From an uncultured Mycoplasmatota bacterium (GTDB lineage: Bacteria > Bacillota_I > Bacilli_A > RF39 > UBA660), in the NCBI GenBank assembly GCA_948467605.1, contig CAOKET010000005.1, forward strand, positions 1 to 64,000: 64,000 nt of DNA, written 5' to 3'. Below the pieces are notes generated by a model. It was not told the origin of the DNA and did no database searches. It was given only the letters and a program-made list of their open reading frames with translations. The position numbers and the translations under genes were made by a program. Position 1 is the first letter of the stretch; each line of letters opens with the position of its first letter. Positions 37,136 through 46,875 of the stretch are shown here, one piece after another.

Positions 37136-37549
37136 AGCCTTTGTTTCTTGTTTTTCTAACTTTGAAACAATTTCTTTTAATGCTACTATTGTTTTTTCCC
37201 TTAAATCTTCAACCATATTTTGTAATACTGGTGTACCTTTTTCTTTAACTACTAAAACTAATTCTTCAGTTTTGTTTTTTAATTGTTCTGCTTTTTGTTT
37301 GGCCAAAGATAATGCTTTTTCTTTATCTAAATCTTTTAAGTCTTCTTTTATTTGATTAATCTTTTTTTCTAAATCTTCTCTTACTTCTTTAATATCTATT
37401 TCTTTTACTTTATTTAAAAGTTCACTTAGTTTTAATTTTAATTGCTTTCTTGTTTCACTACCAGATTGTGGTGCCAATAAAAGTGCAGCCCCAGCACCAA
37501 CTAATGCTCCTAGAAAAAATTTACCCTTACCACATTTTTTATTCTTCAT
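37118..37549 (-). CDS. YtxH-like membrane-associated protein
   Basis: 143 residues. The N-terminus KFFLGALVGAGAALLLAPQSGSETR is the YtxH signature: a short glycine-rich membrane helix, then APQSG. The rest is a long amphipathic, Lys/Glu-rich coiled coil. YtxH-type proteins are stress- or envelope-linked with no known enzyme activity. It overlaps the DUF948-like gene by 11 bases, so both are translated together. The end lies within the downstream terminator. Confidence 0.85.
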   Translation of the reverse strand: MKNKKCGKGKFFLGALVGAGAALLLAPQSGSETRKQLKLKLSELLNKVKEIDIKEVREDLEKKINQIKEDLKDLDKEKALSLAKQKAEQLKNKTEELVLVVKEKGTPVLQNMVEDLREKTIVALKEIVSKLEKQETKAKKSAN

Positions 37550-37844
37550 CCTCTTCTATTTCCTCCTTAACTTTTTTTCTTTTTTTACGGTTAAAAATTG
37601 CATTTATTAAGTCAACGATCTTATCTACTAAAAAATCGTTTACTGTAGATAGTTTATCCGTAACTACATCTATTATACTAAACATTACATCTAAAGATGA
37701 CACTTTTCCCTCAATATCATCTGCTATCCTATTTACTTTATCAACTGTCTTTATTAACTTAAACGCAAGTATAATAAGCATTACTAATGCAAATGCACCT
37801 AATAAATATAATACTATTACTAATATATTATTCGCTAATTCCAT
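37539..37844 (-). CDS. DUF948-like small membrane protein
   Basis: 101 residues from the ATG at 37844, which follows AAGGAGAC. A single N-terminal helix (LVIVLYLLGAFALVMLIILAF) is followed by a repeat of hydrophobic heptads (VDKVNRIADDIEGKV) and a very charged end. In many Firmicutes DUF948 and YtxH genes sit next to each other, as here, and probably make a membrane-linked complex. It overlaps the upstream gene by 17 bases. Confidence 0.8.
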   Translation of the reverse strand: MELANNILVIVLYLLGAFALVMLIILAFKLIKTVDKVNRIADDIEGKVSSLDVMFSIIDVVTDKLSTVNDFLVDKIVDLINAIFNRKKRKKVKEEIEEDEE

Positions 37845-38601
37845 TATTTTCGTCTCCTTCTTTTTCTTCCTTATCGTACATTGAATCAATTAAGTTAAAT
37901 AAATCTTGCTCTATAGTATCCTCTAATATTGACTTTTTATCTTTTTTTAATTTAATTATATCATCTTCAGTATTATTATCTGTATTATATACCATACCTA
38001 AATTATCATAATTTCCTATTGCCTCTTCTATAGTTATATCTTTATTAGGATTTATTTTTTCTTCCACTTGTTTCTTTAAGTTATTATCACCAGTCATAGT
38101 TTTTTCTATTTCATCGGCTAAAGTGCCATATGCTTTTTTTCTTACATTTTCAAAACTCATTTCATTGTCTTTATGTCTTGTAACATGAGTATCTTTAGTT
38201 TTAATATCTTCTTTTTTATAATTTTTATCTAGCACTCCATATATTGGAGATATTGCAGGAGACACCCTAAAAGTTTTTACAGGTTCTGATTGTTTAGTTT
38301 GATTTTGAGATTTAATTTTATCATCTTTAACATCAGATTCTACTCTACTATTATATTCTTCCCTTTGTTTATTGCTTACTGACTTTTCAGGTGGAATAGT
38401 TTTAGCAAAATCTTCTTCTGTAAATACTACTGGGAATTTAAAACTAGCATCAGTTTTAAATAAATCTCTCTCATTTATCATCTCAGATTGTTCTTCTTTT
38501 ACTCTCCTTTTAGGCTTTTGTACCTGTTCTAGTTCCTCATCCTCATCATCATCATCTTCATTATCCCAAAAAATTGTCTTTACCTTATCTAAAATTTTCA
38601 T
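37828..38601 (-). CDS. Acidic, mostly disordered protein in an envelope operon
   Basis: 257 residues. An N-terminal ILDKVKTIFWD followed by a run of Asp/Glu gives a strongly acidic start. A central segment VSPAISPIYGVLDKNYKK is the only recognisable conserved-looking part. The rest is Lys/Glu/Asn-rich and probably disordered. It resembles proteins seen in relatives annotated as hypothetical; the SepF-like acidic layout suggests a link to cell division, but no SepF core is found. It is the second gene of a lipoprotein to YtxH operon. Confidence 0.75.
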   Translation of the reverse strand: MKILDKVKTIFWDNEDDDDEDEELEQVQKPKRRVKEEQSEMINERDLFKTDASFKFPVVFTEEDFAKTIPPEKSVSNKQREEYNSRVESDVKDDKIKSQNQTKQSEPVKTFRVSPAISPIYGVLDKNYKKEDIKTKDTHVTRHKDNEMSFENVRKKAYGTLADEIEKTMTGDNNLKKQVEEKINPNKDITIEEAIGNYDNLGMVYNTDNNTEDDIIKLKKDKKSILEDTIEQDLFNLIDSMYDKEEKEGDENNGISE

Positions 38602-38617
38602 TATGACACCTCTTTAT

Positions 38618-39307
38618 TTATTCATTAGCGTTTTCTTTTGTTATTATATCGTCCTCTAAATCAGTAGTTTTATCTTGATTATCACCAGTAATATCTATAT
38701 CTGGTCCTTCGTATTTATCATATTGTTTCTCATAATCAAGAAAGTTAACTTTCTCTCTATCATTAGTCTTAATATTAAATTTTTCCTCATAACTTCCAAC
38801 TATTTCACTATTTTTGCCAAGAGTTAATATATTATCCGAAAAACTAACTGATTTTAATATAGATAAAATATTTATCAAAGCAGAATTTAAATTACCTTTT
38901 TCAATATAAGATTCTACATATGAATAGTTATAATATATTTTTGCAAAATATTTATTATCTACTTCTGATATAACAACATAACCATTTTTATCTAAATCTT
39001 TATAAAAATATGAATTTTCTTTTGATGGATATAAAACTTCAGTTTTATTTAAATAACCTACTACATCTATAAAAAGATAATATGTATCACCAGATGAGTA
39101 TAACCTTTCATTAAAATCATCAACACTTTGCCTACTTACACCCATTGGAAGATAATACTTATATCCCCTACCTACTGCATTAGTATACTTAAGTTTTTGC
39201 GATAATATTGTCGTAACAACACCATCAATTGATTTATCATCAATACGACTTAATGTACACCCAGTTAATAACATAATAACAGATAATAGTAACATTACTC
39301 TTTTCAT
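38618..39307 (-). CDS. Lipoprotein of unknown function
   Basis: 229 residues. The signal peptide ends in a lipobox, LTGC, with the modified Cys at 17, so the protein is anchored to the outer face of the membrane. The mature part is beta-rich (YYLFIDVVGYLN, then YFAKIYYNYS) and ends in an Asp/Glu-rich tail. No enzymatic motif is seen. It opens an operon with the acidic protein, the DUF948-like and YtxH-like genes; the shared location suggests a cell-envelope or septum role. Confidence 0.8.
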   Translation of the reverse strand: MKRVMLLLSVIMLLTGCTLSRIDDKSIDGVVTTILSQKLKYTNAVGRGYKYYLPMGVSRQSVDDFNERLYSSGDTYYLFIDVVGYLNKTEVLYPSKENSYFYKDLDKNGYVVISEVDNKYFAKIYYNYSYVESYIEKGNLNSALINILSILKSVSFSDNILTLGKNSEIVGSYEEKFNIKTNDREKVNFLDYEKQYDKYEGPDIDITGDNQDKTTDLEDDIITKENANE

Positions 39308-39369
39308 TTATCCACCTACTATAACTAATTATATCAAAAAATAAGAGAATTGCATATATTTTTTAAATA

Positions 39370-40005
39370 TTATTTTTTATATGCCTCTAATTTAAATATT
39401 TTTTTATTTAACAATGAAAACTTCATTTCATACTCAGTTTGAATATTATTATCATTAAACTTACTATTATGCAAATCAAAAGTAATATTAGATAATTTAT
39501 ATCCATGACTACTTAAAGTTTCAATTGAATATATAAATAACTCCTCATTATCAGTTTTTTGAACTATTTTACAATCACTACTAAAAATCCTATCATACAC
39601 ATCTAAAAATTGCTCACTAGTTAAACGTCTTTTATAATGGCGTTTTTTAGGCCAAGGATCGGAGAAATTCAAATATATAGTATCAATCTCTTTATCAAAT
39701 ATATCACTTAAATATAAAGCATTAATTCTAACAAACCTTAAATTAGGTAATTTTAATTCCTCTTGTTTTTCAATTGCTCTTAGTAAAACACTATCAAACA
39801 TCTCTATTCCAATAAAATTTGTATCAGGATTTAAACGTGCCATTTCAGTTATAAAGTTTCCTTTACCGCAACCAATTTCTATTCTTATTTTATTATTATT
39901 TTTAAATACACTGCTCCAATTACCTTTATAATTTTCAGCATCTAAAACCAAATAACTACTTGCTTCAATTTTTTCCTTAGCATATTTTATTTTTTTAATT
40001 CTCAT
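39370..40005 (-). CDS. trmB: tRNA (guanine-N7-)-methyltransferase
   Basis: 211 residues, typical. SAM motif: IEIGCGKGNF, then IGIEMFDSVLLRA, and LNFSDPWPKKRHYKRRLT, the TrmB signature. It methylates G46 of tRNAs. The start follows AAGGTGG. It stands between the lipoprotein operon and a transporter gene on the same strand, 63 bases from the lipoprotein gene. Confidence 0.97.
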   Translation of the reverse strand: MRIKKIKYAKEKIEASSYLVLDAENYKGNWSSVFKNNNKIRIEIGCGKGNFITEMARLNPDTNFIGIEMFDSVLLRAIEKQEELKLPNLRFVRINALYLSDIFDKEIDTIYLNFSDPWPKKRHYKRRLTSEQFLDVYDRIFSSDCKIVQKTDNEELFIYSIETLSSHGYKLSNITFDLHNSKFNDNNIQTEYEMKFSLLNKKIFKLEAYKK

Positions 40006-40028
40006 GATACCACCTTATATAGATAATA

Positions 40029-41129
40029 TCATCTTTTTACATCAATATCAAACTTAAATAAAGAACACACAATAAAACCTATAATACAAATAAAAATCAT
40101 AAGTTTTATATCACCAATAAATAAAAGGATAAAAGATATTATAACCCTAGATATATTAAACAGATTTTCAGTTATTAAAATATAACTCATATAATCAAAA
40201 CTCTTACCCAAATTATACACACTAGAACCAAAAGATAACTCTTGCATTTTTATAAATATTCCCTCTACTATAGCAAGAGATAAAAATATATATTGATCAT
40301 GAACCAATAATTTTAAGAAAAAAGATACTGCTAAACATATTATCATAAATCCTAAATAAGTATTATGTTTTATCTTAATTACTTTAGAGAAAATATATAT
40401 TACTAACATACTTGCTAAACCAATTAAAAAATTAAAAATTCCTAAATAAGTATAAGTTTTATTTATATAGATAAATATATATAATGGAAATAAACTAAGT
40501 ATAACAGTTTTAAACTGCTCAAAAACCATTACTAATTTACTTTTTAATGGTATATCTGATAGTTTTTTTAAACCACAACTATGTATATCATCTATTTTTA
40601 TATATAGTAAAGGTATTATACTTATTAAATTTATCACAAATACTATTATTATAAGTATATATAAGTTAAACTTTTCCATTACATAAGCACCTATATAAAC
40701 AGATGGCATAAGTGCTAGTATATTAATAATTGATATACTCCCAATACCACTAGTAACATTTGATTTTTTAATAACCTGTAACATATATATATTTCTTATA
40801 GTCCAATAACTATATACATAAATAGATGTAAGTAAAGATAATATAATAATACTTATAATATCATTATTCATATTATATAAAAAATAATATGTAACACCTA
40901 TGGCAATAGAACTTATTAAAATAAGCACCTTATAACTAACTTTTTTTAATAACTTAATAAATATACAATTAATTGGTATTGCAAATAAATACCTAAAAAA
41001 GAAATACAATACTATATCTTTTATACTAAACCCATAATTATATAAAATAAGCGGTGGAAAAGTTTCGATTAAACCACGCCCAAACATAGACAAAAATACA
41101 AATATATTATATTTCTTCAAGTTATTCAT
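40029..41129 (-). CDS. MFS-type membrane transporter
   Basis: 366 residues with about 11-12 hydrophobic helices and a central basic loop, as in the Major Facilitator Superfamily. It is shorter than the usual ~400, so one helix may be missing. No substrate motif is recognised. A close relation to drug/sugar exporters is possible but not shown. The start follows AGGTGATA. It is 23 bases from trmB. Confidence 0.75.
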   Translation of the reverse strand: MNNLKKYNIFVFLSMFGRGLIETFPPLILYNYGFSIKDIVLYFFFRYLFAIPINCIFIKLLKKVSYKVLILISSIAIGVTYYFLYNMNNDIISIIILSLLTSIYVYSYWTIRNIYMLQVIKKSNVTSGIGSISIINILALMPSVYIGAYVMEKFNLYILIIIVFVINLISIIPLLYIKIDDIHSCGLKKLSDIPLKSKLVMVFEQFKTVILSLFPLYIFIYINKTYTYLGIFNFLIGLASMLVIYIFSKVIKIKHNTYLGFMIICLAVSFFLKLLVHDQYIFLSLAIVEGIFIKMQELSFGSSVYNLGKSFDYMSYILITENLFNISRVIISFILLFIGDIKLMIFICIIGFIVCSLFKFDIDVKR

Positions 41130-41218
41130 ATTATCACCTATTTTATTATTTACAAAATTAATACTATTTATTAAAAAAACAAAAAATTTATATATGTTAT
41201 AATATATTTGGTGATATT

Positions 41219-42157
41219 ATGAACTTTAAATATTCCTTAGATAATAAACGTTATCATACTCTAAATTACCATTATAAATCTTTATTTAATTGCAAAATTG
41301 CCAAGGTAAGTTTAAATGCTAATTTTACATGCCCAAATATTGATGGTACAAAAGGATATGGAGGATGTATATATTGTTCCAAACTAAATAGTGGAGACTT
41401 TGCTGGTAATAAAAATGACGATTTAATTACCCAATTTAATTCAATAAAAAGTATTATGGAAAAAAAATGGAGTGATTCAAAATATATTGGATACTTTCAA
41501 GCAAATAGTAATACATATAGTGATGTTGAAACTTTAAAAGAAAAATACGAACCAATTTTAAAAATTGATAATGTTGTAGGATTAGCAATTGCAACACGCG
41601 CTGATTGTATAGATGATGAAATACTAGAATATTTAAGTGAGTTAAATTCTAGAACATATCTTACTATAGAACTTGGATTACAAACTATACATGATAAAAC
41701 CGCAAAACTAATAAATAGATGTCATACATTAAAAGAATTTGAATATACAGTAAATAAATTAAAGGAAAAAGGCATTAGAGTAGTTGTGCATATAATGAAT
41801 GGACTTCCATTTGAGGATAAAAATATGATGCTAGAAACAACTAAATACTTAAACAATTTAAATATTGATGGTATAAAAATACATATGTTACACATCTTAA
41901 AAGATACCGCAATGGAAACATTATATGAAAAAACCAAATTTCACATATTAACAAGAGAAGAATATGTAGATATTGTATGTGATCAAATCGAATTATTAAA
42001 CGAAAATGTTGTTATTGAAAGAGTTACAAGTGACCCTAATCTGGTAGATTTAATAGAACCACATTGGCTTATAAAAAAACTATGTGTTCTTAATGAAATA
42101 GATAAGGAATTAAAAAAACGCAATTCTTATCAAGGAATAAAAGCACAAAAAAAATAA
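41219..42157 (+). CDS. TIGR01212-type radical SAM protein (YtqA-like)
   Basis: 312 residues. The cluster motif is CPNIDGTKGYGGCIYC, the long-spaced form specific to this family (CX12CX2C), then ELGLQTIHD (SAM-binding) and VHIMNGLPFEDK. The reaction is not known; proteins of this family are widespread in Firmicutes and are presumed to modify RNA or protein. ATG follows GGTGATATT. It ends in a bidirectional terminator shared with the next gene. Confidence 0.95.
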   Translation: MNFKYSLDNKRYHTLNYHYKSLFNCKIAKVSLNANFTCPNIDGTKGYGGCIYCSKLNSGDFAGNKNDDLITQFNSIKSIMEKKWSDSKYIGYFQANSNTYSDVETLKEKYEPILKIDNVVGLAIATRADCIDDEILEYLSELNSRTYLTIELGLQTIHDKTAKLINRCHTLKEFEYTVNKLKEKGIRVVVHIMNGLPFEDKNMMLETTKYLNNLNIDGIKIHMLHILKDTAMETLYEKTKFHILTREEYVDIVCDQIELLNENVVIERVTSDPNLVDLIEPHWLIKKLCVLNEIDKELKKRNSYQGIKAQKK

Positions 42158-42178
42158 AGCACTCCAAATGCTTTATTT
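42152..42178. terminator. Bidirectional terminator between the radical SAM and zinc-ribbon genes
   Basis: AAATAAAGCA and TGCTTTATTT form the stem between the two convergent genes. Confidence 0.75.
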
Positions 42179-43129
42179 TATTATAGAATTTTTTTTGTAA
42201 AAACTTAATGTTACACCTTTACTTGAATAGCCAGCCAAATAATCAACTGTTGATGAATCCTTTACTATTAAGGTTGTTGGAGTTCCCCACTTAGTATTAT
42301 TTTCAAAAAAATCCACACTATTTATAAGTTGATTATACTCACTATCAGTTAGTTTTGTAATATCAAGATAATAAATATTAATATTTTCATCATATGCAAT
42401 CTCATCTATTATAGGTTTATACATATTACAATAACCACAAGTAGTTTGTACTAATACTACTACACTTGGTGTACTCCTTTTATAAAACAACATAAATCTA
42501 TCGAAATCTATTTCAATTAAATTATCATATTCATCATAATCATAATCATATGTATCATCTTCATCATAATAATCTTCCCAATGATCATCATGTTCATATG
42601 ATTCATCACTATATTCATTAAAGAGTATCATAGGAATTAATATTAAAACAATACATATAATTCTAATTATAACACCTATACCAAATATAGCCCAAGAAAC
42701 TATATTAAGTACTTTACCATTATGCATTTTTCTTTGTTTTAAATCAACATTGGTCTCATTCTTACAAATACTTAAATAAACAATTGCTATAATACTAAAG
42801 GTTAATGCAGTAAAGTTTAATGTTAAAAATGAAAGTATAGTAACTACTATAGATGCTACAAAAGCACCATTAGAATTTTTAATAGAGTTAATACCAATAT
42901 TGTTAGTAGTATTGTTATTGTTGCTACTATTATTAACAGTATTTTCTTCTACATTTATATTACTTTCTTCTTTATTTTTTATAGAATCTAATTTTTCTTC
43001 TACAATATTATCCTTTTCTTCTTTAACTTCTTCACTATTTACTTTAGAATTTTCTTCTACTTTCATACCACAATTTGGGCAAAACTTACTAGTTTTTGAT
43101 AACTTTTTGCCACATGAACTACAATTCAT
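42173..43129 (-). CDS. Zinc-ribbon, membrane, thioredoxin-fold fusion protein
   Basis: 318 residues from the ATG at 43129 after GGAGG. N-terminus: a four-Cys zinc ribbon (CSSCGKKL, then CPNCG), followed by Glu-rich and Asn-rich linkers. Two membrane helices lie at about 95-165 in a DUF4190-like region. An Asp/Glu/Tyr-rich stretch then leads to a thioredoxin-like domain with the active-site CGYC. The cytosolic ribbon and the redox domain are on opposite sides of a double span or the same side, depending on topology; I cannot decide which. The combination may be a redox-sensing membrane protein. Confidence 0.8.
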   Translation of the reverse strand: MNCSSCGKKLSKTSKFCPNCGMKVEENSKVNSEEVKEEKDNIVEEKLDSIKNKEESNINVEENTVNNSSNNNNTTNNIGINSIKNSNGAFVASIVVTILSFLTLNFTALTFSIIAIVYLSICKNETNVDLKQRKMHNGKVLNIVSWAIFGIGVIIRIICIVLILIPMILFNEYSDESYEHDDHWEDYYDEDDTYDYDYDEYDNLIEIDFDRFMLFYKRSTPSVVVLVQTTCGYCNMYKPIIDEIAYDENINIYYLDITKLTDSEYNQLINSVDFFENNTKWGTPTTLIVKDSSTVDYLAGYSSKGVTLSFYKKNSIIK

Positions 43130-43283
43130 AAATACCTCCACAATCTAGATATATAATATCACTTTATTATATGATTATCAACTAAGTAATTATTATTAAT
43201 TACTTGATTTCAAACCAATCACCCTCGCTTATAACTTTAATATTGCCATTATTTACAAAAACATTATATCACATTAAAATCAA

Positions 43284-43320
43284 GAAAAAAGTGCTAGATT
43301 CTCTATAAATCTAACACTTG
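43284..43320 (-). terminator. Terminator of the Arg-Pro tRNA pair
   Basis: GTGTTAGATT and AATCTAGCAC form a hairpin followed by TTTTTT on the minus strand. Confidence 0.75.
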
Positions 43321-43331
43321 ATATTCAATAA

Positions 43332-43408
43332 TGGTCGGAAAGACAGGATTTGAACCTGCAACCCTTTGGTCCCAAACCAAATGCTCTGCCAAGTTGAGCC
43401 ACTTTCCG
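43332..43408 (-). tRNA. tRNA-Pro (TGG)
   Basis: Acceptor CGGAAAG/CTTTCCG, anticodon loop TTTGGGA in a TTTGG/CCAAA stem, T-loop GTTCAAATC and encoded CCA. Confidence 0.95.
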
Positions 43409-43412
43409 AGAA

Positions 43413-43489
43413 TGGCGCGCCCGATAGGATTTGAACCCATAGCCTCTTGATCCGTAGTCAAGCGCTCTATCCAATTGAGCTACGGGCGC
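43413..43489 (-). tRNA. tRNA-Arg (ACG)
   Basis: Acceptor GCGCCCG/CGGGCGC, anticodon loop CTACGGA in a CTTGA/TCAAG stem, T-loop GTTCAAATC and encoded CCA. The A34 is expected to become inosine. Confidence 0.95.
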
Positions 43490-43642
43490 ATCAATAATTT
43501 GCTATTACCGCCCCATGCTTTAGTATTATATAACATATATAAAAATTTTGCAATATATTTTACAAATTTAGTTAAATAAATTTGAATACATAAATCACTA
43601 TAATATATTATATGACATATAACAATAAATATAATAAAGTAA

Positions 43643-43948
43643 TTAATATTTCTGTGCCAACACAATTAAGGAAGAACTTAATGTAGGAAATGTTAATGCT
43701 TCATCAGATATATCTGCAACACTAACTGTATAGCTATTATCTTTAAGGAATTTTGAAATTACACCAGTATTACCACCAATGTCAATTATTTTAAAATCTG
43801 ATTTTTCTTTTTTACTTTTTATAAATGCAACATCTACTAAATTTAGTATTATCTCTATTCTCTTTTTATGATTTTTCCAAGTAGAATATTTATCAAACTC
43901 ATCATCATTGCTATATCTTTTTAAATTAAACTCAGTTATGGCATTCAT
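43643..43948 (-). pseudogene. Truncated SAM-dependent methyltransferase
   Basis: 101 residues. The region up to motif I is present (IIDIGGNTGVISKFL, a Gly-rich SAM site), then VSVADISDEAL. The product stops soon after, where a full methyltransferase should continue for 100 or more residues. The final stretch (FPTLSSSLIVLAQKY) is unlike the family. The gene lies 154 bases from tRNA-Arg, a typical place for island ends, and seems to be a 5' remnant or a frameshifted copy. Confidence 0.75.
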
Positions 43949-43967
43949 ACTTATTCTCCTTAAAAAT

Positions 43968-45425
43968 TTAATATTTTAATTGTTTTTGCTTATCTTGTTT
44001 ATTTAGTTTTACATCATCATTAACCCTAATTAAAGTTAACATTTCCTTAAAACCATCCAAAGTTTCTCTAATATTTTTTCTTAATTGACCATTAGTTGCA
44101 ACCTTTGTAATAGTATCTGTAATACCATATTTTAAAGTGTTTTTTAATGCTTTTGGTACTATATTTAAACTAGTAATTGCTAAATTTTTACAATTAGATA
44201 AATTCAATTTTACCATAAATTGCACTACTTGTTCTTGAACTAATTCTATTGCACTACATTTATTACTAGAGAAATTACTTATCCCATTTAAACATACAAA
44301 CGCTTTAGCCATACTAAACAAAAAATTAGGTGGAACAAATTCATATTTCAAACAAATATTAACCATATCAATAAAATAACAAGTTACCTCTTTACCTTTT
44401 ATATTTTTGCAATATTCCATTAAATCTTTTTTAAACATCTCTCTTTTTAAATCACACATATCACCATAATTAATCAACATATTATACATTTTCTCATAAT
44501 TACCAGAATATACAGTTAAAAAGAAGTCTCTACACATTTTAGCATCACTATCACTCAAAGCACATAATAAACCCATATCTAAAAAACAGATATTACCATT
44601 TTCATCTATACATATATTACCACTATGAGGGTCTCCATGAAAAACGATTTGTTTATCATTGAACATTGCATAAAAACTAAGTTTAATATAACTATTAATC
44701 GCATTAGCAATTACTTTTTTATTTTTACTATCTAATTCCATTTTATTAATTGTCTTTGATTTTATAAACTCCATAATAATTATATTATCAGTACAATACT
44801 CTTCATATAGTTTAGGCACCTTTATTTTTTTTGTATCTCTTACCTTCCCATTAACACTACTAGCAAAATTTTGGTATGTCTTAATATTTTCTATTTCATT
44901 TCTAAAATCAGTTTCTTGTTTTATCCATTCTAAGTATAAATCTAATGCATGATCCCCACCAGTAATATTGCTAATATTGACAAATTTACCAAATCTATGA
45001 ACTATTTTTCTTATTCTTTTTATATCTCTATCTATTGTTTTAGTTATATCTCTTCTTCTTATCTTTATAGCAACCTCTTCACCAGTTTTAAGTATTGCTC
45101 TATGAACTTGTGATACAGATGCAGAACCAACTGGTTGTTTTTCTATATAACTAAATATATTATATAACTCTTCACCATATTCAGTTTTTAATATTTTTTC
45201 AATCTCATCATAACTAATAGGATTACAATCATCACAAATACCAGATAACATCTTTCTATCTTCTTCAGTAAATAAATCACCGTAGTTCTGAGTTGCTAAT
45301 ATCTGTGCTAGTTTAATATAAACTACACCCATGTTTTGAGAAAATTTTTTTATCACTAATCCATTATTTTTTCTAAGAATAAATTTATTAAACAATAATT
45401 TTACTATTTCCAAATATAATTTCAT
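43968..45425 (-). CDS. AarF/UbiB (ABC1) family kinase-like protein
   Basis: 485 residues. UbiB-family motifs: YIKLAQILATQ in place of the KxGQ motif, EEVAIKIRR (ATP-lysine), and the catalytic region HGDPHSGNICI then FLDMGLL. The start is ATG 45425 after GGGGG. UbiB-type proteins act on isoprenoid lipids and quinones or control their use; the classical QxxS and A-rich loop cannot be confirmed by eye. It lacks the C-terminal membrane pair of UbiB. The gene is alone in an accessory segment. Confidence 0.88.
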   Translation of the reverse strand: MKLYLEIVKLLFNKFILRKNNGLVIKKFSQNMGVVYIKLAQILATQNYGDLFTEEDRKMLSGICDDCNPISYDEIEKILKTEYGEELYNIFSYIEKQPVGSASVSQVHRAILKTGEEVAIKIRRRDITKTIDRDIKRIRKIVHRFGKFVNISNITGGDHALDLYLEWIKQETDFRNEIENIKTYQNFASSVNGKVRDTKKIKVPKLYEEYCTDNIIIMEFIKSKTINKMELDSKNKKVIANAINSYIKLSFYAMFNDKQIVFHGDPHSGNICIDENGNICFLDMGLLCALSDSDAKMCRDFFLTVYSGNYEKMYNMLINYGDMCDLKREMFKKDLMEYCKNIKGKEVTCYFIDMVNICLKYEFVPPNFLFSMAKAFVCLNGISNFSSNKCSAIELVQEQVVQFMVKLNLSNCKNLAITSLNIVPKALKNTLKYGITDTITKVATNGQLRKNIRETLDGFKEMLTLIRVNDDVKLNKQDKQKQLKY

Positions 45426-45482
45426 TTTAACCCCCATAAAATATAGTAAATATTATAACATGAAATTACAATTTTTAAACCC

Positions 45483-46496
45483 TTATTTTATTATAATATC
45501 ACCCTGATTATATTCATTCTTAACCTTAATTGATTGTTCAATAGTTTGTATTACTGAACTGGATAACAGTTTATGATCTACATTAAAATTATTTTTTCTT
45601 TCAACATCAAGTTTATAATCAATCATCATATCTACATTATTCTTTATAACTTCTGCATCATGTCTATCTTTTGGTCTAGCATTTTTCTTTGCATTATAAA
45701 TACTCTCTAAACTCATCATCCTATATGAAATACCATTATGATATCTTACTAAATTAGAAAAAGACATATCTGTATATGATTTAGAATAATGATGTTCATC
45801 AACAAATAGTTGTCTATTAGTATCTTCACCTTCATAATAATATTCTTTAGTAGTTATACTATTATCATCTTGTCTTTCAAATAAAAATAAACCAATACTC
45901 ATAGGAGTTCCTTTACATACAATCATATACTCATGACCATGTTCTTCTTTATAATCCATATTACTAACAAACTCAAAATCAGAACTAGAATCTACTAATT
46001 CCTTTAATAAAGCTAATTGTTGTTCATTTATAAATAAATCTAAATCGCCATGATATCTTTCAAGTTTGTGATTAGTTGCTAAATATCCCATTAATCCACC
46101 TGTATAATAACAGTCAAATTTTCCGCTAATTAATTCATTAAATCTATCAAATGTTTCTATTACTAATCTATGATTTTCATCTAAAGACATTTTAGTACAT
46201 TCCATGTTCATACCCTTAATCCAGTTTAATCTACCAATTAAATCATCAACTGATCTATATTTTTCTGGATTTAACTTTATAATATTACCAGTTTCAGAAT
46301 AAATATCATCAAGATTTATAATTTTTCTTTGATATAAATCATTTAATAAAATTAAAATATTATCAATAGCATCGTCTATATTCATATAACATAATCTATT
46401 AATTATATTATCTATTTCGTTCTTATCTGATATATTAGCCATTTTAGAAAAAGTATAAACTAGTTCAGTAATTAACCTATTTTTATCTTGGTCCAT
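45483..46496 (-). CDS. Nucleotidyltransferase-like protein
   Basis: 337 residues from ATG 46496, which follows GAGGTG; the GTG/ATG at 46508 is inside that area. The core motif is CYYTGGLMGYLA followed by RYHGDLDLFI, a DxD nucleotidyltransferase pattern. Later RPKDRHDAEVI fits the helix found in MNT/AbiEii-like proteins. The N-terminus is an extra helical domain of ~110 residues. It could be a toxin of a toxin-antitoxin pair, an antibiotic-modifying enzyme, or house-keeping; no small antitoxin-like partner is next to it. Confidence 0.8.
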   Translation of the reverse strand: MDQDKNRLITELVYTFSKMANISDKNEIDNIINRLCYMNIDDAIDNILILLNDLYQRKIINLDDIYSETGNIIKLNPEKYRSVDDLIGRLNWIKGMNMECTKMSLDENHRLVIETFDRFNELISGKFDCYYTGGLMGYLATNHKLERYHGDLDLFINEQQLALLKELVDSSSDFEFVSNMDYKEEHGHEYMIVCKGTPMSIGLFLFERQDDNSITTKEYYYEGEDTNRQLFVDEHHYSKSYTDMSFSNLVRYHNGISYRMMSLESIYNAKKNARPKDRHDAEVIKNNVDMMIDYKLDVERKNNFNVDHKLLSSSVIQTIEQSIKVKNEYNQGDIIIK

Positions 46497-46649
46497 ATTA
46501 CACCTCATACATGTTTAATTATATCATAGATTACTATTAAAACTTAAATTATAATATTAAATCTAATAAAAGTTGACATGCTCATTTTAAAATTTTATTT
46601 CAATTATTTTATATTACGTGTGCTATAATACAATTAAGGGTGTGAATAT

Positions 46650-46838
46650 ATGAGTAATAGTAACTATTTTAATAATTTATATGATGAATCTACCCCATTA
46701 GTATTTTCTGATGGAACAGAAATCTACAATGACTTAAAAAAAGAATATAATACACACAACAAAGGATACTTTATATATGGTCCATCAGGAGTTGGTAAGT
46801 CATACTTCATTAATAATCAAAAGCAAAAAACATTTTAA
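46650..46838 (+). pseudogene. Truncated P-loop ATPase, 62 aa
   Basis: The fragment has a ribosome site (AAGGGTGTGA), an ATG and ends soon after the Walker A (GPSGVGKSYF). Everything else needed for an ATPase is missing; the coding sequence ends in a TAA right after the P-loop helix. A short 3' coding-like remnant at 47446-47529 on the same strand may be its end, with the P-loop kinase gene in between. Confidence 0.65.
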
Positions 46839-46875
46839 TACATCTTTGTTATTTAAATTACTAATAGTTACAATT

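Noticed and set aside
42900-43148. A hydrophobic plus-strand ORF opposite the zinc-ribbon gene
   Set aside because: It is the complement of an Asn/Glu-rich linker and has no start signal.
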